From: an uncultured Propionibacteriaceae bacterium
GTDB taxonomy: Bacteria; Actinomycetota; Actinomycetes; Propionibacteriales; Propionibacteriaceae
DNA: 10,657 nt
Direction of reading: 5' to 3'
Assembly: GCA_947038745.1 (NCBI GenBank)
Contig: CAMQXE010000022.1
Coordinates: 1 to 10,657 of the forward strand
Every line of letters starts with the position of its first letter. Within the stretch, counting starts at the first letter, position 1. The position numbers and the translations under genes are program-made. Under the pieces are notes generated by a model that searched no databases, was not told where the DNA came from, and saw nothing but the letters and a program-made list of their open reading frames with translations. Shown here one piece after another: positions 1 to 6,833 of the stretch.

Positions 1-1
1 A

Positions 2-850
2 GATCTACATTTAGGAAATCTTCGTACCGCAATGGTGGCCTGGCTGCTCGCCAGATCGACGCAGCGACAGTTTCTTTTACGTATTGACGATCTCGATCAG
101 CAGCGCGTGGCTGCCGCTCCAGCCGTAGCTCAGCGACAGCTAGCTGACCTATCCCGGCTAGGCATCGATGCTGATGGCCCTGTCATATACCAGTCTGAGC
201 GATTGGACCTGTACCGCGATGCCGTCGCTCAGCTGGACTGCTATCCCTGCTTTTGTACGCGTCGAGAGATTGCACAAGCGGCTAGTGCGCCACACACCAT
301 GCCCGGGCGTTATCCAGGAACTTGTCAAGGACTAACTGCAGCTCAGCAAGCCAGACTTGCTGAGCAACGTCCACCCGCTTGGCGGGTACGGGCACAAGGT
401 GTAACAAGCACTATCGACGATCTATGGGCTGGCACGGTCAGCTCCTGCGTCGATGACATCGTCGTTGTGCGCAATGACGGAGTTTTTGCCTACAACCTCG
501 CGAGCGTGGTCGACGACGGATTAACAGGTGTTGATCAGATCTGCCGTGGCCGCGATTTATTGCCAACTTCTCCAACTCAAGCCTGGCTAGGGGCACAACT
601 AGGTTTTACTACAGCAACGTATGCCCATGTCGGTTTAGTCACAAACACACAAGGGGTTCGACTAGCTAAACGCGACGGCGCGGTGACTCTACCTGATCTT
701 GCCGCGCAGGGGTTAGATACGGCAGCGGTACGTGGACGACTTGCAGAGTCACTTGGGCTAGCTGAATCTGGCGAGGGTCCAACTATGGCGATGCTGCTGG
801 ACCGATTCGAGCCCAGCAGCATCGCTATCGATGATTGGATCGCTTACTGA
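2..850 (+). CDS. gluQ: Glutamyl-Q tRNA(Asp) synthetase-like protein, 5'-truncated by the window edge
   Basis: The frame is already open at base 2 and reads DLHLGNLRTAM before the first internal ATG at base 32. HLGN is the class I HIGH-type ATP-binding motif of the GluRS/GluQRS family, so the ATG at 32 is internal and the true start lies upstream of the window. Other family marks are a KMSKS-like RLAKRDGA, a zinc-site pattern CFC followed by YPGTC, and the FLLRIDDLDQQR segment (family RIEDLD). The 282 visible residues and the absence of a C-terminal anticodon-binding domain fit GluQRS, usually about 290-310 aa, rather than full GluRS. GluQRS attaches glutamate to queuosine at the wobble base of tRNA(Asp) in the cytoplasm. 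The activity is inferred from the family; a truncated GluRS paralogue of other function is the alternative. The gene converges on the lipoprotein gene, and the two stop regions overlap by 7 bases. Confidence 0.88.
   Translation, partial: DLHLGNLRTAMVAWLLARSTQRQFLLRIDDLDQQRVAAAPAVAQRQLADLSRLGIDADGPVIYQSERLDLYRDAVAQLDCYPCFCTRREIAQAASAPHTMPGRYPGTCQGLTAAQQARLAEQRPPAWRVRAQGVTSTIDDLWAGTVSSCVDDIVVVRNDGVFAYNLASVVDDGLTGVDQICRGRDLLPTSPTQAWLGAQLGFTTATYAHVGLVTNTQGVRLAKRDGAVTLPDLAAQGLDTAAVRGRLAESLGLAESGEGPTMAMLLDRFEPSSIAIDDWIAY
788..825 (-). terminator. Terminator-like hairpin inside the 3' end of the gluQRS-like gene
   Basis: Bases 788-800 (GCGATGCTGCTGG) and 813-825 (CCAGCAGCATCGC) form a perfect 13-bp inverted repeat around a 12-base loop. 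Read on the minus strand the hairpin begins 18 bases after the lipoprotein stop codon, the expected place for a terminator of the long minus-strand run. No T-rich tail follows on the minus strand, so a canonical U-tract terminator is not shown. Tail-less hairpin terminators have been proposed in actinobacteria. The repeat also lies in sense coding sequence, about 22 bases before the gluQRS stop. The structure is seen directly; the termination role is inferred. Confidence 0.55.
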
Positions 851-1878
851 CCTGCGCCTGCCCACAACACATCGACCACGCAGATCAAAGTGTCGCCTGC
901 TTCGATCTTGAGCGCAGTGTCACCATTTGGGTAACCATCTGCTGGCGGAATGACCAAGAGCACCCGCGAACCGACAGGCATATTCACTAGCCCCTTCTTC
1001 CATCCGGGAAGAAGACGGCTGAGCTGTCCGGTTTCAGGCTTTTCAGCGTCCCAGTTATGGGCAATTTGCTGTCCGGTCTTTGCTGAATACATGGAGTAGC
1101 GCACAGTAACGCTATCTGTGGCAACAACCTTATGCTCTGAAGCCGAATCCATGATGAGTTGCGCAACTGTATCTGCCGGTGCCGCATAACCTGCCGGAAC
1201 CTCAACAGCTGGGTTCTTGGCGTCAGCAGCAACCTTCGGTAGCCCATCCTTCGCTGGAACAGGCGTACCCCAGACAGCGCTCTGCTGCGCATCCACGATC
1301 TCCACAGCGAAGATCAAGGTGTCACCTACGTTGATGCCAGATCCAGCTTGTCCGCCTTTGGAATCGTAACCGTCAGCACCGGTCATAGCGATCAGGACTC
1401 GACTACCGATCTTTTGATCCTGCAGGCCCTTCGCAAAGCCAGTTACTACACCAGTAAGTGGGAAAGCAATCGGAAGCCCACCATGGAGGTAGCTGGAATC
1501 AAAAACCTTGCCAGTGCGACCATTAACGCCGGTGTAGTTCACCAAGACAGTCGTGCCTGCGCTGACGGCGGGGCCGGTACCTTCGTCAAGCACCTTAACC
1601 GTGGTGTTTTCGACAGCCCAAGGCGCAGGAACAGTGATGAGCGGCTGCGCACCTTTAGCCCCATCGACACGGATATTATCCAGCGTTGCTTCCACCTTTG
1701 GTGGAGCAGCGGGATCTGGAGCCGGAGTCGTATCCGTGGGCGCTGGTAGCGCAGAGGTGGCAGGCTGCGTCGGAGTAAAGTCCGGCTCCTTCTTCGTCGA
1801 TGAGGAGCAACCAGTTAGCGCGAGCGAAGCCGCGAGCGTCAGGCCAGCACCTGAGCGCATAATTCGAGAAGAAAACAC
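844..1878 (-). CDS. Two-domain FKBP-type peptidyl-prolyl isomerase lipoprotein
   Basis: The 344-aa product opens with a lipoprotein signal peptide: arginines at 5 and 8, a short hydrophobic stretch and the lipobox LTGC (Cys24), followed by a Ser/Thr/Pro-rich linker to about residue 60. It should be anchored to the outer face of the membrane and assist folding of exported proteins by proline isomerisation. FKBP domain 1 (about residues 95-200) has VNYTG, VFDSS, GFAKGL, a DGY turn and LIFAVEI, covering most of the FKBP pocket. Domain 2 (about 245-342) keeps a Tyr, the Trp of PGWKKGL and the PPADGY turn but lacks the Phe-Asp pair, so it may be structural. The start taken is GTG at 1878, nine bases after the pafA stop; ATG at 1860 would also leave a working signal peptide, and neither has a strong Shine-Dalgarno. 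FKBP genes follow pafA in other actinobacteria such as Streptomyces, which supports the call. Confidence 0.9.
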   Translation of the reverse strand: MFSSRIMRSGAGLTLAASLALTGCSSSTKKEPDFTPTQPATSALPAPTDTTPAPDPAAPPKVEATLDNIRVDGAKGAQPLITVPAPWAVENTTVKVLDEGTGPAVSAGTTVLVNYTGVNGRTGKVFDSSYLHGGLPIAFPLTGVVTGFAKGLQDQKIGSRVLIAMTGADGYDSKGGQAGSGINVGDTLIFAVEIVDAQQSAVWGTPVPAKDGLPKVAADAKNPAVEVPAGYAAPADTVAQLIMDSASEHKVVATDSVTVRYSMYSAKTGQQIAHNWDAEKPETGQLSRLLPGWKKGLVNMPVGSRVLLVIPPADGYPNGDTALKIEAGDTLICVVDVLWAGAGQ

Positions 1879-1887
1879 AAGCCCACT

Positions 1888-3279
1888 CTAGCCGAGCTTG
1901 CCAGTTCCATATGGCGACGTCATTTTCGGCTCACTGCCCATACGTTCGATCAGTCGATCAACCCGGGAATCAACCGTGGCAAATGGATCAGGGCACATCA
2001 CGACTCCATCAGTGAGATCAGTACATGTCAGAGTTGCCCAATCAGCAGTAAAACCACGCTCGTTATCCTGCGCTGCTGCGATAAAAGAACCACGAATCTT
2101 GGCTCTGGTTGTTGCCGGAGCTGTGGTCATCGCATCCCGCACCCGCTCTGGACCCGTAACCCGACGAATCGCACCATTGCGTTCCAATAATCTCGCGATC
2201 CCTGAGCCGGTGATCTCGTGATAGGCAAGGTCAAGTTGCAACATCCGCGGATCAGTAAGATCGCAGCCCCATAACGCGCTATAGCGGTCAAATAAGCTCA
2301 GCTTGATCGCCCAATCAATGTCATGCGAAATTACTGACCAATCACCACTATCGATGGCATCAAGAACTGTCGCCCATAGTTGCCCAACGCTGTCGAGCAC
2401 TGGATCAAGATCAGGCAGCGTTGAGGCAGCATCAAGATAGCGGCGCTGCAATTCCAGTGCGCTCAGCTCACGACCATTAGCCAACTGCACTCGTGCCTGG
2501 CCGCGATAGTCGCGGGCAACATCACGAATCGCAGCTAAAGGATCTTTAAGGATGAGGTCATCAAAAACTGTCGATCCAGACTCCAATAGCCGCAGAACCA
2601 ACTCGGTAGAGCCCACCTTGAGCAAGGTCGTCGGTTCAGCCAGATTGGCATCGCCAACGATGACGTGGAGCCTGCGCCATCGACGTGGGTCAGCATGGGG
2701 TTCGTCGCGAGTATTGATCATCGGACGGCTTCGGGTTGTAGCCGATGACACAGTCTGCAACATGTGCTCAGCTCGCTGACTCACCGCGAATCGAGCAATA
2801 CCGTCCTCGACCAAGATCTTGCCCGCACCACACAACAACTGCCGAGTCACGAAGAATGGCAGTAATCGCGCCGAAAAGAGCTCAAAATCTTCCACGCGCG
2901 ACACGAGATAGTTCTCGTGGCAGCCGTAACTATTACCGAAGCTATCAGTGTTGTTCTTGAACATGGCAAGCTGACCATCAATACCTTCACTGGCTAGCAA
3001 CGCAGACCCCTGCGCTGCTAGCTCAACGAAAAGTTCCTCGCCAGCGCGATCATGTTCAAGCAATTGAATGAGCTCGCTACATTCTGCTGTGGCATATTCT
3101 GGATGAGCCCCGACATCGAGATAGAGCCGAGCCCCATTGCGCCGAAAGACGTTAGTGGAGTCATACTGTTGGGTCAGCGGACGAAATAGGTAACGTGCCG
3201 CTTCCTCTGAGCTTGGCCTATTCCCACTTTTCGTAATGCAGGTCAGCCCAAACTCTGTCTCGATGCCGTAGATTCGCAC
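1888..3279 (-). CDS. pafA: Pup--protein ligase PafA (proteasome accessory factor A)
   Basis: PafA uses ATP to join the C-terminal glutamate of the small protein Pup to substrate lysines, marking them for the bacterial proteasome or other fates. The 463-aa product follows mycobacterial PafA closely: GIETEFG near the N-terminus (nucleotide and Mg binding glutamates), RNGARLYLDVGAHPEYATAE with the catalytic-type Asp at residue 55, KNNTDSFGNSYGCHENYL, SSATTRSRPMINTRDEPHA and RRLHVIVGDANLAE. It is PafA rather than the depupylase Dop because the long Dop-loop insertion before the RNGARLYLD motif is absent and the motif reads YGCHENYL, not YGSHENYL. A TTG start at 3300 is possible, but GTG at 3279 has GGAG seven bases upstream and gives MRIYGIETEFG, matching the family N-terminus. 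It begins one base after the rluB stop. Pup, Dop and the prcBA proteasome core are not in the window, so the pathway's completeness is unknown. Confidence 0.96.
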   Translation of the reverse strand: MRIYGIETEFGLTCITKSGNRPSSEEAARYLFRPLTQQYDSTNVFRRNGARLYLDVGAHPEYATAECSELIQLLEHDRAGEELFVELAAQGSALLASEGIDGQLAMFKNNTDSFGNSYGCHENYLVSRVEDFELFSARLLPFFVTRQLLCGAGKILVEDGIARFAVSQRAEHMLQTVSSATTRSRPMINTRDEPHADPRRWRRLHVIVGDANLAEPTTLLKVGSTELVLRLLESGSTVFDDLILKDPLAAIRDVARDYRGQARVQLANGRELSALELQRRYLDAASTLPDLDPVLDSVGQLWATVLDAIDSGDWSVISHDIDWAIKLSLFDRYSALWGCDLTDPRMLQLDLAYHEITGSGIARLLERNGAIRRVTGPERVRDAMTTAPATTRAKIRGSFIAAAQDNERGFTADWATLTCTDLTDGVVMCPDPFATVDSRVDRLIERMGSEPKMTSPYGTGKLG

Positions 3280-3280
3280 G

Positions 3281-4018
3281 CTACATCTCCGTGATGTCAA
3301 GCAACTTACCTAGCTCATCACGAGTCAGCTCACGCAGCTCCCCAAGCGGCAAGTTCCCGATCCGAACCGGGCCGATGCTGGTACGCGAGAGACGACGTAC
3401 TGGGTGGCCCACGGCATCAAACATACGACGCACGATGCGGTTACGTCCTTCGTGGAGCGTCACCTCAATAAGCGAGCGAGTATCGTTACGCTGCACCAGC
3501 TTGATCTTGTCTGGCCGCACCGGGCCATCTTCTAGGTGCAGACCCTTCTCAAGTCTTTTAAGCGTGTCATTATGTGTGAAGCCCTCCACCTCAGCAAGGT
3601 AGACCTTCTTCACCTTGTAGCTCGGGTGGGCCATGCGATGAGCAAACTCACCATCATTGGTTAGCAGCAATAAGCCCTCGGTATCGGTATCGAGGCGACC
3701 TACATGGAATAGTCGCTCCTTACGCTTAGTCAAATAATCTGACAGCGTCGGGCGGCCTTCGGGATCGTCCAAGGTTGAGACGACGCCGCGGGGCTTATTG
3801 AATACGAAATACATATGCCGACGCGCCGTCGGAATACGCGCGCCATCAATACGAATCGTGTCCCGGCTAGGATCAACGCGCATTCCCTGCTCGCGTACGA
3901 TCGCGCCATTAACCTCGACCCGGCCTTTATCAATCAAAATCTCTGCTGCCCTGCGGGAAGCGATACCTGCTTGGGCTAAAACTTTTTGAAGGCGAATGCC
4001 TGCTGGTTCCTCAATCAT
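3281..4018 (-). CDS. rluB: RsuA/RluB-family 23S rRNA pseudouridine synthase
   Basis: The 245-aa cytoplasmic enzyme has an N-terminal S4 RNA-binding domain (about residues 8-60, RLQKVLAQAGIASRRAAE) followed by the pseudouridine synthase domain, with MYFVFNKPRGVVST and the catalytic motif GRLDTDTEGLLLLTNDG, whose Asp110 is the expected catalytic residue. GRNRIVRRMFDAVGHPV near the C-terminus is typical of the RsuA/RluB/RluE/RluF group. Family members isomerise specific uridines of ribosomal RNA. RluB (large subunit) is the usual assignment for the gene after scpB in Gram-positive bacteria, but the target uridine cannot be read from sequence. The ATG at 4018 overlaps the scpB TGA in an ATGA arrangement, with GGAG eight bases upstream, indicating translational coupling. 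The length is normal for the family. Confidence 0.93.
   Translation of the reverse strand: MIEEPAGIRLQKVLAQAGIASRRAAEILIDKGRVEVNGAIVREQGMRVDPSRDTIRIDGARIPTARRHMYFVFNKPRGVVSTLDDPEGRPTLSDYLTKRKERLFHVGRLDTDTEGLLLLTNDGEFAHRMAHPSYKVKKVYLAEVEGFTHNDTLKRLEKGLHLEDGPVRPDKIKLVQRNDTRSLIEVTLHEGRNRIVRRMFDAVGHPVRRLSRTSIGPVRIGNLPLGELRELTRDELGKLLDITEM
3287..3290 (-). promoter_or_regulatory. Ribosome binding site of pafA
   Basis: On the minus strand GGAG (3290-3287) lies seven bases before GTG at 3279 and inside the last codons of rluB. It selects this GTG over the TTG at 3300, which would lengthen PafA by seven residues that do not match the family. Confidence 0.65.
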
Positions 4019-4704
4019 TCTGGTGACTCCATCTCTGCCATCTCGGCTGTGGCGTTATCGGTCACGACGGGTGTCGGAACCGTAGCGGATTGGTTATCCG
4101 CACGTTCAGACTGTTGTTCATGCGCTGCTTCAACAGCACTACGTTCAACAGCAAGTTCTGCAAGCTCCGCTTCCAATGCTTGCGCTTCTGGCAGATGTGG
4201 GGCGAGTGCAGGCAGCTCAGCTAAGTTCTGCATACCCATCTTCTCAAGAAAAAGGTCAGTCGTCACAAAAAGCGTCGCACCGCTGGATTCATCACTGCCT
4301 TGCTCGGTGATCAAATTACGCGCGGTCAAGGTCCGCACTACCCCATCGACATTAACTCCACGAACTGCTGAGATGCGTGCTCGCGAAATCGGCTGTAGGT
4401 AGGCGATAACTGCCAATGTCTCCAATGCAGCCTGAGATAGCCGACTGTGCTGGCCTTCCAAGAGCCAGGCAGAGATCAATGGCGCGTGCTCGGTTCGGGT
4501 GTAATAACGCCAACCGCGCCCTACTTGGCGCAGCTCAAAACCCCGACCAGATTCGTCGTAGAAAGCAGCCAAGGACGCCAAACATTGCGTAATTTCGACA
4601 ACAGGTACCCCTAGAGCTTCAGCAAGCGTTACTGCAGCGATGGGCTCATCAGCCATAAGCAACATTGCCTCGACTGGTCCGGTTAAAGGATGGGGCTCAC
4701 TCAT
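4015..4704 (-). CDS. scpB: Segregation and condensation protein B (SMC complex subunit)
   Basis: ScpB dimers bind the kleisin ScpA and, with SMC, form the bacterial condensin that organises and segregates the chromosome. The 229-aa product has the two winged-helix domains of the family: an N-terminal part with VEAMLLMADEPIAAVTLAEAL, then RGFELRQVGRGWRYYTR and the signature LSQAALETLAVIAYLQPISR leading into ISAVRGVNVDGVVRTL. LFVTTDLFLEKMGMQNLAELP is the usual C-terminal family motif. The last 45 or so residues are a Glu/Ala-rich, poorly conserved tail. An upstream ATG at 4734 exists, but the ATG at 4704 has AGGAG seven bases before it and gives MSEPHPLTG, so it is preferred. The gene overlaps scpA by 8 bases and rluB by 4, which suits the fixed stoichiometry of the complex. 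Confidence 0.95.
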   Translation of the reverse strand: MSEPHPLTGPVEAMLLMADEPIAAVTLAEALGVPVVEITQCLASLAAFYDESGRGFELRQVGRGWRYYTRTEHAPLISAWLLEGQHSRLSQAALETLAVIAYLQPISRARISAVRGVNVDGVVRTLTARNLITEQGSDESSGATLFVTTDLFLEKMGMQNLAELPALAPHLPEAQALEAELAELAVERSAVEAAHEQQSERADNQSATVPTPVVTDNATAEMAEMESPE

Positions 4705-5575
4705 CTGCTGGCTCCTGTACCTGCGTGGTGTCATCTAATCTGCCATGGGGATCTGGACTCGCACCATCAAATTCATCTCGAATATCGACGTCATCGGTCG
4801 CTCCTCCGGTCCAACGAATCGTAAGCTCACCGAGCGGAGTTAGTTGTTCGAATGCAACCAGCTTCTCGCGAAAAAGCTCCAAGAGCGCGAGAAATCGAGC
4901 TACCGTCGTGATCTTGTCGGCGTCGGCGCTGAGTTGGCGGAAGGTCAGCGCTTGGCTACGTTTAACTCGTTCAAGGACCAGTTGGGCTTGCTCACGCACG
5001 CTGACAGTTGGGGTATGAATATGCTCAATAGAGACTTCTGCTACTGCTTTTGGTTGCATCGCCCGTACGCATAGCTGAGCCAGCTCTGCCCCAGTGACTC
5101 GCAACTCAACTTCGGGAAGCAAGGAGGCAAATTGTGGCTCTAAACCGCCTGGACGCGGAAACCGTCTACCTTCAGCCTCAAGATTCTCAGCTAACCAGGC
5201 TGCAATCATCTTGAAGGCGCGGTACTGCAGCAGTCGCGCAAACAACAGATCGCGAGCTTCCAAGAGCGCAAGATCCTCGCTGTCATCGATCTCACCTTGG
5301 GGTAGTAACCTCGCAGTTTTTAGGTCGAGAAGCGTCGCTGCTACCACAAGAAATGCAGTTGTCGTATCCAGATCAGCTTGGCTGCCCAACCCTTTAACAT
5401 GAGCAATGAACTCATCAGTCACCGCCGATAGCGAGACCTCAGTAATATCAAGTTTGTGCTTGGCAATAAGTTGCAGCAGCAAATCAAATGGGCCTTGGAA
5501 AACATCAAGGTGGACTTCAAAACCTCCGGTGCTGCCCTGCTCCAGGTCGGGCGTCGGGAGCGAATTAGTCCTCAC
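4697..5575 (-). CDS. scpA: Segregation and condensation protein A (kleisin of the SMC complex)
   Basis: ScpA is the kleisin that bridges the SMC heads and binds ScpB. The conserved N-terminal segment reads FEVHLDVFQGPFDLLLQLI and continues with HKLDITEVSLSAVTDEFIAH, then LVVAATLLDLKTARLLP, all typical of ScpA. The C-terminal winged helix that contacts an SMC head includes FRQLSADADKITTVARFLALLEL and a later LGELTIRW. An acidic tail of about 30 residues closes the protein. The frame is open to a TTG at 5623 and has an ATG at 5608. I prefer GTG at 5575, which overlaps the end of the preceding small gene by only 11 bases and leaves about 18 residues before the conserved core, giving 292 aa. None of the three starts has a convincing Shine-Dalgarno, so coupling to the upstream gene is likely and the start is uncertain. 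Confidence 0.93.
   Translation of the reverse strand: MRTNSLPTPDLEQGSTGGFEVHLDVFQGPFDLLLQLIAKHKLDITEVSLSAVTDEFIAHVKGLGSQADLDTTTAFLVVAATLLDLKTARLLPQGEIDDSEDLALLEARDLLFARLLQYRAFKMIAAWLAENLEAEGRRFPRPGGLEPQFASLLPEVELRVTGAELAQLCVRAMQPKAVAEVSIEHIHTPTVSVREQAQLVLERVKRSQALTFRQLSADADKITTVARFLALLELFREKLVAFEQLTPLGELTIRWTGGATDDVDIRDEFDGASPDPHGRLDDTTQVQEPADE
4712..4716 (-). promoter_or_regulatory. Ribosome binding site of scpB
   Basis: AGGAG on the minus strand (4716-4712) is followed by seven bases and ATG at 4704. It lies within the end of scpA. The ATG at 4734 has no comparable site, so this motif decides the scpB start. Confidence 0.7.
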
Positions 5576-5876
5576 AAATCGAAAGCCTACGCACAATATC
5601 GCTGTCATGTCCGTGCTGGTCAAGATCAGCTAAGGTGACCGCAATAGCTTCTCGAACCAGACGTCCACGATCCACAGCAAGGTCGTAGTCGCCGCGCAAT
5701 TTCAGCCGGGCTTGTTCCAAAGCCATGAGTTCATCGAGACTGAGATAGACCGTGATCTTCTCGTCATGACGAATGCGACCGCTGGGTTGAGTTGCGTGGG
5801 CAGGAGCCTCAGCCGTCGTCGATTGCGTTGTACGGAAAAGCTCTGCCGTACCCGGAAGGCTTACTTTTCTCGGCAT
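5565..5876 (-). CDS. Small ribbon-helix-helix-like protein between parA and scpA
   Basis: I do not recognise a named gene here. The 103-aa product has a loose N-terminal part (residues 1-38, rich in Thr, Ala and Pro) followed by a compact region of about 45 residues, KITVYLSLDELMALEQARL and then DRGRLVREAIAVTLADL. A short beta strand followed by two helices, with basic residues at the second helix start, resembles ribbon-helix-helix (MetJ/Arc/CopG-like) DNA-binding folds. The C-terminus has a short IVRRL segment. ATG at 5876 lies 16 bases inside the end of parA, with GAGG about ten bases upstream, and its 3' end overlaps scpA by 11 bases. Position between a ParA ATPase and a kleisin suggests a partner in partition or SMC loading. 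That is inference from context; DNA binding has not been shown here. Confidence 0.8.
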   Translation of the reverse strand: MPRKVSLPGTAELFRTTQSTTAEAPAHATQPSGRIRHDEKITVYLSLDELMALEQARLKLRGDYDLAVDRGRLVREAIAVTLADLDQHGHDSDIVRRLSICED

Positions 5877-6793
5877 CGCGCTAGCACCTCTACGGCCAAT
5901 GCTCGGTAGGCTTCTGCACCTGGCGAGGTTGAGGCATAGGTGGTGATCGGCTCCCCCGCCACAGTCGTCTCGGGGAACTTAATAGTGCGGCGGATGACAG
6001 TGTGGAATACGGTATCTCCGAAAGCCTGCACAACACGTTCGAGAACTTCACGCGAATGTAAGGTCCGCGAGTCATACATCGTGCCCAAGATTCCCAAGAT
6101 TTCAAGATCGGGGTTGAGCCGCTCTTGCACCTTCTCAATGGTGTCAGTGAGCAAAGCGATGCCTCGCAATGCGAAAAACTCAAGCTCCAGCGGCATGATG
6201 ACGTAATCCGAAGCAGTCAGCGCATTAATCGTGAGCAACCCAAGGCTAGGGGCACAGTCGATGAGAATAACGTCATAGGAGCTTTGGAAACGGCGTAGAA
6301 CTCGCTGCAGGCTCTGCTCACGAGCCACCTCTGATACCAGCTGAACTTCAGCCGCAGATAGGTCGATATTGGCTGGCAAAATATCGAGACCTTCGATATT
6401 TGATGGTCGGACAACATCTGCTGGATCGACTTTACGATCCATAAGCATCGTGTAAATCGACTGCTCTAACGTATGTGGATTAACCCCTAGACCAACAGAT
6501 AATGACCCCTGCGGATCGAAATCGACCAGCAGCACCCGCCTGCCAGTCTCTACCAAGCAAGCACCAAGGTTGATCGTGGTAGTGGTCTTACCAACGCCGC
6601 CTTTCTGATTACACATGGCAATCACTGTGGCTCGTTTCGGGCCAGGAACAGGCGGAGTAGGCACAGGCAGCTGCGGCATAACTCGCCCGGTTGGGCCTAC
6701 CTCACCAGGTTTGGTCTGCTGTGCGCCCGTTTCGGGTGCACGTTGAACTACGAACGTCTGCTCCCGATCATCAAGTGTCGGCTGCTCGTTCAC
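5861..6793 (-). CDS. parA: ParA/Soj-family chromosome-partitioning ATPase
   Basis: This is a deviant-Walker ATPase of the ParA/Soj/MinD superfamily. From the chosen start (310 aa), a variable Pro/Gln-rich leader of about 54 residues precedes ATVIAMCNQKGGVGKTTTTI, the deviant Walker A with signature Lys64 and Lys69. VLLVDFDPQGSLSVGLG (A' motif, Asp91 and Asp93) and VILIDCAPSLGLLTINAL (Walker B, Asp179) follow, then YVIMPLELEFFALRG. ATP-dependent dimers of such proteins bind DNA non-specifically and move cargo with a partner. The frame opens to 6883, and ATG at 6832 is one base after the xerD stop, but GTG at 6793 has AGAGGA six bases upstream and is preferred. No ParB is adjacent. The following small gene is the only local partner candidate. 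A ParA between xerD and scpA is typical of actinobacteria and is separate from the origin-linked parAB. Confidence 0.92.
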   Translation of the reverse strand: MNEQPTLDDREQTFVVQRAPETGAQQTKPGEVGPTGRVMPQLPVPTPPVPGPKRATVIAMCNQKGGVGKTTTTINLGACLVETGRRVLLVDFDPQGSLSVGLGVNPHTLEQSIYTMLMDRKVDPADVVRPSNIEGLDILPANIDLSAAEVQLVSEVAREQSLQRVLRRFQSSYDVILIDCAPSLGLLTINALTASDYVIMPLELEFFALRGIALLTDTIEKVQERLNPDLEILGILGTMYDSRTLHSREVLERVVQAFGDTVFHTVIRRTIKFPETTVAGEPITTYASTSPGAEAYRALAVEVLARCREK

Positions 6794-6799
6794 GCGAAG

Positions 6800-6805
6800 T
6801 CCTCT
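6800..6805 (-). promoter_or_regulatory. Ribosome binding site of parA
   Basis: AGAGGA (6805-6800 on the minus strand), within a longer purine stretch, lies six bases before GTG at 6793. The ATG at 6832 lacks such a site, so the motif favours the shorter ParA and leaves about 40 untranslated bases after xerD. Confidence 0.6.
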
Positions 6806-6808
6806 CCC

Positions 6809-6823
6809 CGGATTAACAATCCG
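6809..6823. promoter_or_regulatory. Dyad CGGATT-N3-AATCCG in the xerD-parA gap
   Basis: Perfect 6-bp arms (6809-6814 and 6818-6823) around a 3-base spacer lie just upstream of the parA ribosome binding site. Two further 8-bp palindromes abut it, GTTGCAAC at 6823-6830 and AACATGTT at 6828-6835. It could be an operator or a small hairpin in the message near the parA start. It does not resemble a parS or dif site as I know them. The symmetry is seen directly; any role is inferred. Confidence 0.35.
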
Positions 6824-6833
6824 TTGCAACATG

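Noticed and set aside
1..6. AGATCT at the very start, possibly a cloning junction
   Set aside because: The same hexamer occurs elsewhere in the window inside genes, and the gluQRS frame runs through it without a break.
1553..1891. A 112-codon plus-strand open frame opposite the lipoprotein
   Set aside because: It is low-complexity Ser/Ala/Gly/Val sequence antisense to the signal peptide and Pro-rich linker; the minus-strand gene has a lipobox and FKBP domains.
1888..3279. Assignment of the Pup enzyme as Dop
   Set aside because: It lacks the Dop-loop insertion and carries PafA-type motifs YGCHENYL and SSATTRSRP.
3986..4402. A 138-codon plus-strand open frame opposite scpB
   Set aside because: Composition is Ser/Ala-rich, as expected from the antisense of the Glu/Ala-rich ScpB tail; no ribosome site or family motif.
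6794..6833. A parS or dif site next to parA/xerD
   Set aside because: The palindromes here do not match the parS consensus TGTTTCACGTGAAACA, and no dif-like 28-mer with a central spacer was found.
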